From positions 16,307 to 80,306 of the forward strand of contig DASUFE010000016.1 in the NCBI GenBank assembly GCA_036274675.1: a stretch of DNA of 64,000 nucleotides, read 5' to 3'. Under the pieces are notes generated by a model. That model had not been told where the DNA came from and did not search any database. It saw nothing but the letters and a program-made list of their open reading frames with translations. Made by a program: the position numbers and the translations under genes. Each line of letters opens with the position of its first letter. The stretch's first letter is position 1. This DNA is from DASUFE01 sp036274675 (GTDB lineage Bacteria; Pseudomonadota; Gammaproteobacteria; HTCC5015). Positions 28,780-36,572 of this stretch are shown here, in pieces.

Positions 28780-29637
28780 ATGACTCCTGATCAATACTGC
28801 CAGGAAAAAGCCGCCGCCAGCGGTTCCAGCTTCTATTACAGCTTCCTGTTCCTCCCGGAAGACAGGCGCAAAGCGATCACCGCCTTGTATGCTTTCTGCC
28901 GCGAGGTCGACGATGCGGTCGACGAGTGCAGCGATATCGGGGTCGCCCGAACCAAACTGCAATGGTGGCGCGAGGAAGTCGCGCGCCTGTTCGAAGGCGC
29001 GCCCCGTCACCCGGTAACTCAGGCATTATTGCCACACCGGGTCACGGCACGGCTGGCGCAGGAATATTTCCAGGAAATCATCAGCGGCATGGAAATGGAC
29101 CTGGAGCAGACCACTTATGAGAACTTCGAACAGCTGAAACTTTACTGCTACCGGGCGGCCTCGGTGGTCGGCCTGCTCAGCGTGGGCATTTTCGGCTACA
29201 CGAATCCCCAAACCCTGGACTATGCGCGCGACCTGGGCATGGCCTTTCAGCTCACGAACATCCTGCGCGACGTGCGTGAGGACGCCGCGCGCGGCCGCAT
29301 TTACATCCCGGCAGAAGAGCTGGAACGTTTCGGGGTAAACATCGAAGCTCTGCTGCAATTCAAGACCACTGATCCGATCCGGAAGCTCTTCGAATTCCAG
29401 GCGCAACGCGCCCACGGCTACTACCGATCCGCCCTGCAGCTGCTGCCCGCGGTCGACCGCTACAGCCAGCGCTCGGGACTGATCATGGCCGCGATCTACG
29501 AAAAACTGCTGGACGAGATCGAGACCGACGGCTACAGAGTGCTTGAACAGCGGATCAGTCTGACACCCCTGCGCAAGCTGTGGATTGCCTGGAGTACCGC
29601 GCGTCGCGAGAAAAAGATCGCGAAGGCATCAACCTAA
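28780..29637 (+). CDS. hpnD: Squalene/phytoene synthase family, probably presqualene diphosphate synthase HpnD
   Basis: 285 residues from the ATG at 28780 (MTPDQYCQEKAAASGSSFYYS). The two Asp-rich prenyl-diphosphate sites are AFCREVDDAVDE and NILRDVREDAARGRIYIP. YRAASVVGLLSVGIFGY is typical of the HpnD type. HpnD joins two farnesyl diphosphates to presqualene diphosphate in the HpnCDE route to squalene and hopanoids; phytoene synthase is the alternative. No hpnC or hpnE is in the window. The frame continues far upstream inside rmuC, but that extension is non-homologous. There is no clear ribosome site, and the leader is AT-rich. Confidence 0.85.
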   Translation: MTPDQYCQEKAAASGSSFYYSFLFLPEDRRKAITALYAFCREVDDAVDECSDIGVARTKLQWWREEVARLFEGAPRHPVTQALLPHRVTARLAQEYFQEIISGMEMDLEQTTYENFEQLKLYCYRAASVVGLLSVGIFGYTNPQTLDYARDLGMAFQLTNILRDVREDAARGRIYIPAEELERFGVNIEALLQFKTTDPIRKLFEFQAQRAHGYYRSALQLLPAVDRYSQRSGLIMAAIYEKLLDEIETDGYRVLEQRISLTPLRKLWIAWSTARREKKIAKAST

Positions 29638-29639
29638 AA

Positions 29640-29773
29640 ACCAACCACAGAGGACACCGAGAGCACAGAGCCAAGTAATTATTCGAAGCGCCAAGCTAAA
29701 TCTATATATGCGCACAATAGAAATTCCTTCTAAATAAATGTTCTCTGTGCGCTCCGTGCTCTCGGTGGTTAAA
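29640..29773. repeat. Full palindromic repeat, accacagag family
   Basis: Left arm ccaaccacagaggacaccga then gagcacagag (from 29640) and right arm ctctgtgcgctccgtgct then ctcggtggtt (to 29770) are near-complementary over about 35 bases around an AT-rich core. It separates hpnD from the yciK-like gene. Confidence 0.75.
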
Positions 29774-29790
29774 ATTCAAAGAAATAGAAT

Positions 29791-30522
29791 ATGAGAAATT
29801 ATCAGGCTCCAAAAGATTTATTGAAGGACCGCGTTATCCTGATCACCGGAGCCGGCGACGGCATCGGCGCGGTCGCGGCGGAGACTTTCGCGCGCCATGG
29901 CGCCACGGCAGTGCTGCTTGGCCGCACCGTGCGCAAGCTGGAGCAGGTCTATGACCGGATCGTCGCGGCCGGCGCACCCAAGCCGGCGATCTATCCGCTA
30001 AACCTGGAAGGCGCGAGTTACAAGGACTATCAGGACATGGCGGCCGCCATCGCACGCGAGCTGGGCGGTCTCAACGCGATCCTGCATAATGCAGCCCTGC
30101 TCGGGGACACCACGCCAGTGACCCACTACGACGTGGAGCTGTGGCATCGTGTGATGCAGGTAAACGTCAACGGGCCCTACATGCTGACGCGCGCCTGCCT
30201 GGAACTGCTGCAAGGTGCTGCCGACCCGAGGATCGTATTCACGGCGCATCAGGTGGAGCACGCCTACTGGGGCGCTTATGGAGTTTCGAAGTCGGCGGCG
30301 CTGAGTCTGATGCGGATACTGGCGGACGAACTGAGCTCGCATAAACCGGTGTGCGTCAATGCGATCGAGCCGGGCGAAGTGCAATCGCCGCTGGCCGCGC
30401 GCGCCTTTCCCGGAAAAAACATCAAAAGCCTGCCGACTATCGAAAGCATCATGCCGGCATATCTTTATTTAATGGGCAAAGACAGCGCCGATGTAAACGG
30501 ACAAATCATGTCCGCCCAATAG
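29791..30522 (+). CDS. YciK-like short-chain dehydrogenase/reductase
   Basis: 243 residues. The Rossmann glycine motif is TGAGDGIGAVAAETFARHG. The NAA(L) and VNVNGPYMLTRA elements and the YGVSK catalytic pair follow; DLLKDRVILITGAG and KDYQDM fit the YciK group. YciK-type genes also sit near ubiG/gph in Pseudomonas. Unusually, where YciK has the catalytic Ser (FTSSSVG), this protein reads VFTAHQVEHAYWGAY, with the Ser missing and about three residues deleted. It may therefore be inactive as a dehydrogenase or act differently. The substrate is unknown. Confidence 0.85.
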   Translation: MRNYQAPKDLLKDRVILITGAGDGIGAVAAETFARHGATAVLLGRTVRKLEQVYDRIVAAGAPKPAIYPLNLEGASYKDYQDMAAAIARELGGLNAILHNAALLGDTTPVTHYDVELWHRVMQVNVNGPYMLTRACLELLQGAADPRIVFTAHQVEHAYWGAYGVSKSAALSLMRILADELSSHKPVCVNAIEPGEVQSPLAARAFPGKNIKSLPTIESIMPAYLYLMGKDSADVNGQIMSAQ

Positions 30523-30548
30523 TCTGGCATCAAAAGCAGGAGAATTGC

Positions 30549-30625
30549 TCTCGCCAAGGCGCGAAGATTTCAGTAATAAAGAAATAATTTTGGAATGTTC
30601 TTGGCGGTTTTGCGCCTTGGCGAGA
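30549..30625. repeat. Inverted repeat with perfect 14-bp arms between convergent genes
   Basis: Arms tctcgccaaggcgc (30549-30562) and gcgccttggcgaga (30612-30625) are exact complements around an AT-rich centre of 49 bases. It belongs to the ctctgcg/gcgag repeat family. It lies between the ends of the yciK-like gene (plus) and the kinase gene (minus), so it may serve as a two-way terminator. Confidence 0.7.
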
Positions 30626-30660
30626 CAAAAATAAAAAGTCCTGGCATCATGCCTACCGCG

Positions 30661-32448
30661 CTATTTGATCAGCAATATGGCTATGATCACGGCCAGGACG
30701 AAGGAAACGCCCTGCCAGAAACGGACGGGATTGCGTTCCAGCAGCGGACGCGATCTGATGCTCACGAACTCTTTGTTCGGATGGCGCAGATCGTATATAA
30801 ACTCGGACAACTCGCCGTAGCGCTTTAACGGATCCGGATGCACCGCCTTGCCGATCACGCCGTCCACCCAGGCCGGGATATCCCTGTCGTCGTTCAACAA
30901 TGAATCGTACTTCAATTTGTGCTGCGCCGACCGGGTTCTGGCCCTGGCCACCCGCGCGCCGTAAGGGAGTCTTCCCGACAGCATCTGATAAGCGATAACC
31001 CCGAGCGAAAACAGATCCGAGCGGATCGTACCCTCCTCGCCCAGGAAATACTCAGGCGCCGTGTACTGCGCGGTGCCCAGAGGATTCCGCTCCGCCCCGA
31101 TGATTTCCTCGATGCCGGCGACGCGGGTCGAACCGAAATCGATAATTTTTACCGTACCGGTCTTGTCGATCATGATGTTGGCGGGCCGCAGATCCTGATG
31201 CAGCATTTCCATGCGATGGAACGCGCGCAGGCCTTTGGCGATCTGCTCGACAATGCCGCGCACCGTTTCGAGATCCGGCCGCGGATTGTCGATCATCCAT
31301 TGGGTGAGCGTCTGGCCGTCGATGAATTCCGTAACCGTATAAAGATAATTGCGCTTGCGGGTCTGCAGGCAGGGTTTCAACACGTATTCACTGTTGATGC
31401 GGCGCGCGACCCACTCTTCCAGCATGAACCGTTCCAGGTAGGACTTATCGCCCCGCAGGTCGATCGACGGTATTTTTATGATAATCGGGGCGTCGGTCAC
31501 GCCGTCGGTCGCGAGGTACACATGACTGCGGCTGCTGGCGTGTAATTCCCTGATAATCCTGAAGCCGTCGAACATCATTCTTGCTTCCAGCAGCGGCGGC
31601 AGGGGCAGCTCGCTCAACTGGTGATAAAGACTGCTGGCGTCCTGGTCAGGCAGCTCGTCGATCCTGATAACCTGCACTGTGAGATTGTCCGTGCTGCCTT
31701 TTTCATAAGCCTCGGCCACGATAGCCTTCGCGGCGTATTCCAGATCGCGCACAGAACCGTTGAGGAGATTTTTTATGAACTGGGGGCTGGCGCACTCATA
31801 AGCACCATCGGTGGCGAACAAAAAGAAGTCGCCCTCCTCCACCTGCAGAGCCCGGTAGTCGGGTTCAAGCAGCGGGCTAATACCCAGGGCGCGGCCGAGA
31901 TAGCTCTCCTCCCGCGATATCCGCACCCGATGATCGTTGGTCAGTTGCTCCAGAGAGCCGTCACGCAGACGGTAGATACGCGCATCGCCCACGTGGAAAA
32001 GGTGGGCCATGGTGGATTTGATCACCATTGCGCTCAAGGTGCAGACATAACCGCGGTCCTTGTCATAACGATACTGGCTTTGCTGGGTCTGGGAGTAAAG
32101 CCAGGAATTGATCGCCTTCAACACGCATTCCGCTGATTTCTTTACGGACCAGGCTTCGGAGGTGCAGAAATAATCCTCGAGGAATCCGGTGACGGCAGCC
32201 CGGCTCGCGGCCTGGCTCAGCTCGCTGCTGCTGATCCCGTCAGCCAGGGCGATGGCGATTCCCTTCGAACTCAGCAATGGTTCCGCCGGCGTACAGACGC
32301 CGTGAAAGTCCTGGTTGGTTTCCTTGCGGCCCTTATCCGAATATTGCCCGACGGATATTTTCAAACGTCTGGATACGGATACAGCCGGAAAAGTCTCAGC
32401 CGCCGCAAGCGGCTGAGACTCCAGGTTGATTGTTGCGGAATCGCTCAA
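30661..32448 (-). CDS. PP2C phosphatase-Ser/Thr protein kinase fusion, C-terminal membrane anchor
   Basis: 595 residues. Residues ~32-265 are a PP2C phosphatase: KGRKETNQDFHG, IALADGISSSELS, LFHVGDARIYRLRDG and FFLFATDGAYECAS give the metal-binding Asp set. Residues ~290-560 are a Hanks-type kinase: IIIKIPS (ATP Lys), LHQDLRPANIMI (catalytic loop with HQD instead of HRD), IIDFGSTRV, TAPEYFLGEEG and SDLFSLGVIAYQMLSGRLPYG. A final membrane helix (GVSFVLAVIIAILLI) anchors it. The start is a TTG that overlaps the transporter stop by 4 bases; no usable ATG is near. Similar fusions adjoin nitrate/nitrite assimilation genes in Pseudomonas. Control of the linked transporter is inferred. Confidence 0.9.
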   Translation of the reverse strand: MSDSATINLESQPLAAAETFPAVSVSRRLKISVGQYSDKGRKETNQDFHGVCTPAEPLLSSKGIAIALADGISSSELSQAASRAAVTGFLEDYFCTSEAWSVKKSAECVLKAINSWLYSQTQQSQYRYDKDRGYVCTLSAMVIKSTMAHLFHVGDARIYRLRDGSLEQLTNDHRVRISREESYLGRALGISPLLEPDYRALQVEEGDFFLFATDGAYECASPQFIKNLLNGSVRDLEYAAKAIVAEAYEKGSTDNLTVQVIRIDELPDQDASSLYHQLSELPLPPLLEARMMFDGFRIIRELHASSRSHVYLATDGVTDAPIIIKIPSIDLRGDKSYLERFMLEEWVARRINSEYVLKPCLQTRKRNYLYTVTEFIDGQTLTQWMIDNPRPDLETVRGIVEQIAKGLRAFHRMEMLHQDLRPANIMIDKTGTVKIIDFGSTRVAGIEEIIGAERNPLGTAQYTAPEYFLGEEGTIRSDLFSLGVIAYQMLSGRLPYGARVARARTRSAQHKLKYDSLLNDDRDIPAWVDGVIGKAVHPDPLKRYGELSEFIYDLRHPNKEFVSIRSRPLLERNPVRFWQGVSFVLAVIIAILLIK

Positions 32449-33281
32449 GCGGCGGCGCGGATGCGGTTCGGAAGCGCATTACGCCTGGGCGCTGTTCTTA
32501 TATGAGTGCTGTACAAGGTCAGCCCCGTGAAGGTGAGTCCTCCGACCAGATTTCCCAGAACAGTGGGGATCTCGTTCCAGATGAAATAATCCGTAATCGA
32601 GAACTCGCCGCCCATGATAAGCGCCGAAGGAAATAAAAACATATTGACGATCGAGTGCTCGAAGGTCATGCCGAAAAAGATCGTAACAGGCATCCACATC
32701 GCGATCACCTTGCCGCCGACCGTGGTCGAAACCATCGCGCCCACCACGCCGGTGGAGACCATCCAGTTGCAGAGCATGCCGCGGATGAACAAGGTCAGCA
32801 TTCCGGCCGCCCCCCACTGGGCATACCCCAGGGTGCGGTTAACTCCGATACTGGCTATTGCTTTACCGACCGCATTCGGCTCTGTCGAGAAGCCGTAAGT
32901 GCAGATAATGGACATAAAAACGGCCACCGTAAATGCGCCCAGGAAATTGCCGGTGAAGACGATGCCCCAGTTCTTCAAAATCCCGCCTATTGTTACGCCG
33001 GGACGTTTGTCGAGCCATGCCAGTGGCGATAAAACAAATACGCCGGTCAGCAGGTCGAAACCCAGCAAATACAGAGTACAGAAACCGGCGGGGAACAGAA
33101 CCGCGCCGAGGATGGGATTGCCCGTCTGAACGGTGACGGTAACCGCAAAGGCGGCGCCCAGCGTAAGAATTGCTCCGGCCATATATGCTCTGATCAAGGC
33201 ATCTCTTGCCGCCATGAAAACCTTTGATTCGCCGGCATCGATCATTTTTGTAACAAATTCCGAAGGGACCAGGTACGACAT
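32445..33281 (-). CDS. Formate/nitrite transporter family channel
   Basis: 278 residues with six membrane helices of the FocA/NirC pentamer family. Motifs include GAILTLGAAFAVTV, NFLGAFTVAVFMS, IRGMLCNWMVSTGVVGAM (the CNWMV-like signature) and FEHSIVNMFLFP with the conserved FEHSxxN. It conducts formate or nitrite across the inner membrane. The kinase-phosphatase gene overlaps its stop, so the two are made together. That pairing and Pseudomonas precedent suggest nitrite, but specificity is not provable here. A GGAGAA ribosome site precedes the ATG. The leader contains a terminator-like hairpin. Confidence 0.92.
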   Translation of the reverse strand: MSYLVPSEFVTKMIDAGESKVFMAARDALIRAYMAGAILTLGAAFAVTVTVQTGNPILGAVLFPAGFCTLYLLGFDLLTGVFVLSPLAWLDKRPGVTIGGILKNWGIVFTGNFLGAFTVAVFMSIICTYGFSTEPNAVGKAIASIGVNRTLGYAQWGAAGMLTLFIRGMLCNWMVSTGVVGAMVSTTVGGKVIAMWMPVTIFFGMTFEHSIVNMFLFPSALIMGGEFSITDYFIWNEIPTVLGNLVGGLTFTGLTLYSTHIRTAPRRNALPNRIRAAA

Positions 33282-33341
33282 GATATTTCTCCATTCTCCA
33301 GGTGGAAGTGCAACGCGACATGCTTACGCAACAAACGTACC

Positions 33342-33384
33342 AAAAAAGACTGGCCGGCCTAAACCGTTGATCGGCCGGTCTTTT
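33342..33384 (-). terminator. Terminator (or attenuator) upstream of the FNT gene
   Basis: On the minus strand a 13-bp stem (aaaagaccggccg against cggcc and agtctttt; 33372-33384 with 33344-33356, one mismatch) is followed by TTTTTT. It lies about 200 bases after the DUF1499 stop and 60 before the FNT start. It may end the upstream transcript or act as an attenuator in the FNT leader. Confidence 0.8.
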
Positions 33385-33442
33385 CAATATCAGAGGAGAG
33401 ACTTTCGTAGAAGATCGCCAAAACCCGGTATCATTCTGGTGC

Positions 33443-33475
33443 GGCTCACGGTACTTTGATCGCTGTCCGTGAGCC
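33443..33475 (-). promoter_or_regulatory. Stable hairpin upstream of the terminator in the FNT leader
   Basis: Arms ggctcacgg (33443-33451) and ccgtgagcc (33467-33475) pair perfectly over 9 bp around a 15-base loop. It precedes the terminator hairpin on the minus strand by about 60 bases. The two-hairpin arrangement before a nitrite-type transporter resembles an antitermination leader, but it could also be a protein-binding inverted repeat. The 300-base gap holds nothing else recognisable. Confidence 0.45.
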
Positions 33476-33581
33476 AACTTTGTGCTTGTCGCCCAATGAA
33501 TGAATGCGATACGGCGACGAAGCGGCAATCCAGTTCTTCCCGCGTCGGCGTCGCCTTGAGTCTAACGGGAGATTTTGTGCG

Positions 33582-34040
33582 CTACTTCAGCGCATCCACG
33601 AATGCAGCCCGCAGTTTTTCGACGCGCTCGCGGTTTATTCCGAAATCAGAATAGCCCGCCCGCGAGGCGGAGCGCACCTGGATCACTCTGTGCGCCGCAT
33701 CCAACCTGAATTCCACATCGTCGACGAAACGGAATATCCGGCTGGTAAAGGTCGCCCATAGATAACCGTCACGATCTTCGCGGATGCTGCCGCCGTTCCG
33801 CTCCACCGCCTGCAGCAACAAGCTCCAGGCCCGGTCCGGCGCACCCTCGAACCGAAGCGCTTCGATGCGGGAAGCAGCCGTGTCGTTCTCACTGACCACG
33901 CAGTTCGGACTGTCCGGGCATGGCCGCAACTTGCCGCCCGCCAGGCCGGTTTTAGGCGGAGGCGAGGTCAGGGACTTGAAAGCAAGAAAAACGACGGGGG
34001 CCAGCACCAGGGCCAGCACGATATAAAGCAGTGTTTTCAT
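33582..34040 (-). CDS. DUF1499 family protein
   Basis: 152 residues. An N-terminal hydrophobic segment (LLYIVLALVLAPVVFLAF) looks like a signal anchor. The DUF1499 signature LRPCPDSPNCVVSE follows, then WSLLLQAVERNGGSIREDRDGYLWATFTSRIFRFVDDVEF and IQVRSASRAGYSDFGINRERVEKLRAAF. The family is widespread and uncharacterised; it often sits near envelope or lipid genes. It is 26 bases downstream of the SET-domain gene on the same strand. The likely location is the periplasmic face of the inner membrane. Confidence 0.88.
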   Translation of the reverse strand: MKTLLYIVLALVLAPVVFLAFKSLTSPPPKTGLAGGKLRPCPDSPNCVVSENDTAASRIEALRFEGAPDRAWSLLLQAVERNGGSIREDRDGYLWATFTSRIFRFVDDVEFRLDAAHRVIQVRSASRAGYSDFGINRERVEKLRAAFVDALK

Positions 34041-34066
34041 TCGCTTCCCTGCAAAATGCGCATCGA

Positions 34067-34696
34067 TTATTTAAAAGTGAATTCAAAAGAATGGACTTGC
34101 GCTTTTCCCGAAGGGCGCCACTTGCGGGTCAGTATGGGGCGATAGTCGCCGCTGCCGGCGAGGTACGCTTCGACTTCGCCGCGAATGCCGGCGTCCATAA
34201 CCGGCCATAACGGTTGCCTCAAGCGCGGAACCTCCTTGAGCGCGTCCACTATCCAGCCATCCCACAGCATATGGTAATGATCGATATCGCAGGCGCGGAG
34301 CATGCCGCGACATTGCCGGCAGCCGCATCCGATTGCGTATTCCAACTGGATATTGAGCACGCCGTACTCGGTGGTAAGCTCCTCGCCGGCTTTGATATCG
34401 CGAAGCGCGATCTCAAAACCGTAAGCAGTGCCGATGGTGTTGCATTCGCAACTGTGATTCATGTATTTCGCATGATCCCAGCTGACGATGAGATTGCCCT
34501 GTGCATCCACATAGGAATACTTCTCGACCGCCGCTTTCTGGGCTGTGTCCAGTGCATTGAAATCGCGCGGCGCCAGCTTCTGCTCCAGTGGGTCGCGCAC
34601 ATAAATGAGAGTGCCTTTCGGAATATCCGCGGTCGCGAACACTCCGAGTCCGATCTGTTCGCTGACAAACTTAATGGCGGTATCTGGATGAATCAT
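34067..34696 (-). CDS. SET-domain methyltransferase-like protein
   Basis: 209 residues. The SET fold is visible: IGLGVFATADIPKGTLIYV (start), KYMNHSCECNTIG (the NHSC SAM-binding motif) and IKAGEELTTEYG (ELTxDY-like). A post-SET-like Cys cluster, IGCGCRQCRGML, follows. SET enzymes methylate lysines on proteins, mostly known from eukaryotic histones; bacterial ones are scattered and believed to be acquired. The target here is unknown. Its start overlaps the end of the DUF1232 gene by 26 bases, so the two are likely co-expressed. The C-terminal ~70 residues are not recognised. Confidence 0.85.
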   Translation of the reverse strand: MIHPDTAIKFVSEQIGLGVFATADIPKGTLIYVRDPLEQKLAPRDFNALDTAQKAAVEKYSYVDAQGNLIVSWDHAKYMNHSCECNTIGTAYGFEIALRDIKAGEELTTEYGVLNIQLEYAIGCGCRQCRGMLRACDIDHYHMLWDGWIVDALKEVPRLRQPLWPVMDAGIRGEVEAYLAGSGDYRPILTRKWRPSGKAQVHSFEFTFK

Positions 34697-35057
34697 TCTT
34701 TATTTCTTCGCTCCCGAACAGTTCGCCCGCCTTGGCTCTGGCTTTTGCCGCATGCTCCGGCTTGATGCTCTTGATAACCGCGGCCATGGCCGATGCCAGG
34801 GCGCCAAAATCGTCGGCGTACCCGCCCGGTATGAAATCCGGGATCAGGTCCACCGGCACCACGAAATACACCAGCGCGCCACCGATCACCGCTTTCGCCC
34901 AGCGCGGGGTATCCCCGTCCATCAACGCATAATAAAGCTGCAGCGCGTACTCGATCACCTGCCGGCCCGCGGCTCGGGCATAGTGGCTCAACTTGGACCA
35001 GAACGCCGCCTCGGAAAAATTTCTATGGATTATTTTTCTATTGGTCATTATGGCCAT
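34671..35057 (-). CDS. YkvA/DUF1232 family membrane protein
   Basis: 128 residues. The DUF1232 core WAKAVIGGALVYFVVPVDLIPDFIPGGYADD carries the invariant PxDLIPDxIP motif within a hydrophobic segment; flanking helices are amphipathic. Family members are small inner-membrane proteins of unknown job. A GGAGGTG ribosome site precedes the ATG at 35057; a second ATG three codons later is possible. The 3' end overlaps the SET-domain gene. It heads the run DUF1232-SET-DUF1499. Confidence 0.88.
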   Translation of the reverse strand: MAIMTNRKIIHRNFSEAAFWSKLSHYARAAGRQVIEYALQLYYALMDGDTPRWAKAVIGGALVYFVVPVDLIPDFIPGGYADDFGALASAMAAVIKSIKPEHAAKARAKAGELFGSEEIKNDSSRYRH

Positions 35058-35229
35058 CGGGCACCTCCGGAATCAGACTGCGCCGCGGATGCAGGCAGCT
35101 CGAGCGGTCAATTTAGCAAACCCCGCCGGCTTCGACAAATCCCGGGAAATACCCCCGCACAAATGCCTGTAACCCGGAAACATGCCGGGTTTTAGCGTGC
35201 GCTCCAGGCACAAATGCATCGAAAGACGA

Positions 35230-35547
35230 TCACTCCTTGATGAAGGAGCAGCAGTAATCGCTCAGCTTTTTGACTTTCATGGTGAATTTCGAATTCGCGG
35301 CCACCTGGAAGGACTCGCCTCCCTTGACTGCCTTCCAGCCCTTGGCGCCCGGCAGTGACACATCAAGCTCACCGCTCATGATCTCCATGATTTCGGCGTC
35401 ACCCGTGCTGAATTCATATTCACCCGGCTGCATGATGCCCAGGGTTTTCTTGGAACCATCGGGAAAAATCACGGAACGGCTGGTGACCTTGCCATCGAAG
35501 TAGATATTGGCTTTCTTGACTACGCTCACGTTCTTGAACTCGGACAT
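35230..35547 (-). CDS. ppnP: Pyrimidine/purine nucleoside phosphorylase PpnP
   Basis: 105 residues, a small cupin of the former DUF1255/YaiE family: NIYFDGKVTSRSVIFPDGSKKTLGIMQPGEYEFSTGDAEIMEI and GWKAVKGGESFQVAANSKF. E. coli PpnP phosphorolyses a broad set of nucleosides to bases and ribose-1-phosphate in the cytoplasm. Length is nearly complete family length (~94-105). It stands alone; 170 bases separate it from the DUF1232 gene, including a small hairpin around aacccgg/ccgggtt near 35171-35194. Confidence 0.93.
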   Translation of the reverse strand: MSEFKNVSVVKKANIYFDGKVTSRSVIFPDGSKKTLGIMQPGEYEFSTGDAEIMEIMSGELDVSLPGAKGWKAVKGGESFQVAANSKFTMKVKKLSDYCCSFIKE

Positions 35548-35631
35548 ATAGGCTCCGCGCGGTTTTGGAGCTGCGCATGATATAGAAAAAAAGGCTTCTA
35601 ACCAAGAACCGGGCCACGCGGAAAACCGGAT

Positions 35632-36018
35632 TTAATAAGGCGGGAAAGTGCAGCCTTCAACGCATTCCCCCTCGCTCACCAGGTGGCAATCGTCGTAAAG
35701 CGTCTCGTTGTTGGCCGTAGCAACCGCGTTGGCGCAGGCGACGGAGCGCATGGCTTCACAACTCTGCCGGCTGCCGCTGCATATCGGACCCGCCGCAGTC
35801 CGGCCCGGGCGTTCCACTGTCTCAGACCGGTTTACGCTGACATTGGTGCAGTCCATGGTGCAATTATGCGACCAGCCCTGCCGATGAGACTGCGGCTGAG
35901 CAGAAATCTGCGCCGGCGGCGCCTGTTCCTCCTGTCCGCATGCAGCAAGTCCCGCAACCAGCGCGACAGCAAATGCACCGGCAACCATCCTTGACCTGTT
36001 AAATGGATAAACTTGCAT
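35632..36018 (-). CDS. Small Cys-rich lipoprotein, unknown function
   Basis: 128 residues. A lipobox (VAGLAAC) near residue 27 predicts a lipoprotein; a Gln/Pro-rich linker follows. The mature domain has eight Cys (HNCTMDCTNVS, GPICSGSRQSCEAM, SVACANAV, YDDCHLVSEGECVEGC), enough for four disulfides. No family is recognised. It is monocistronic with a 550-base gap upstream. Export and disulfide formation are inferred. Confidence 0.7.
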   Translation of the reverse strand: MQVYPFNRSRMVAGAFAVALVAGLAACGQEEQAPPAQISAQPQSHRQGWSHNCTMDCTNVSVNRSETVERPGRTAAGPICSGSRQSCEAMRSVACANAVATANNETLYDDCHLVSEGECVEGCTFPPY

Positions 36019-36572
36019 ACCCGTCTCCTTGTATATTGTTATGCGCGAGAGTGCTGCCGCGAGCCGTGCGCCCCTTCAATCCATCGGCACGCACCCGCGG
36101 ATGGCCTGGAAGTATAAGGCCGAGTAAACCGATTTCAAGGGATTAATTCCCCGAGTTTGCTTCAGGCCATCCCTTAGAAGCCCGGGACTCTCACAACAGG
36201 CACATTTGACTTTGCTTCCGGCATACGCTTGCTTGCCCCCGGTCGCATAACTGTCGCGAAGAACGTTGGCGAAGCCCTGCGTAAAAAGGTTCGCCGAACT
36301 GCTCTTGAGCCTGAATCAGGGCTGTGAGAATTTCAATGCGTGCCTGGTCGAGGCATTGCAACCCATGCCATCCAGTCAGTGACGCCAAGACGGGATTTTT
36401 CGAGATGCCGCGTACACTCCGTCATATGGCGCGTGCGGCAAGCCGATGGCGCCCGGTATATGCTCGCGTGCACAGGCTTTTCACGAAACTCGCTTCGAGC
36501 ACTATATGATTTGCTTGCCGGACTGACGACCTCCCCCAGATCCCAGAATCGGTTTCAAACCGTTTAAATAAC
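36019..36572. other. Gene-free stretch with a relative of the tRNA-Leu-side repeat
   Basis: About 550 bases without a convincing gene. On the minus strand near 36190-36390 a 65-codon open frame (CLDQARIEILTALIQAQEQF then GEPFYAGLRQRSSRQ) looks like a diverged member of the repeat array at 1219-1600; it shares agccctgcgtaaaaa (36273-36287) with 1379-1393. No ribosome site or known protein supports translation. The rest shows nothing recognisable. Confidence 0.5.

Noticed and set aside
33285..33340. Sigma-54 promoter before the FNT gene
   Set aside because: A TTGCAC resembles a -12 element but the -24 GG is missing at the required distance.
36191..36388. 65-codon minus-strand open frame
   Set aside because: Its text matches the repeat array beside tRNA-Leu rather than a protein family, and no ribosome site precedes it.
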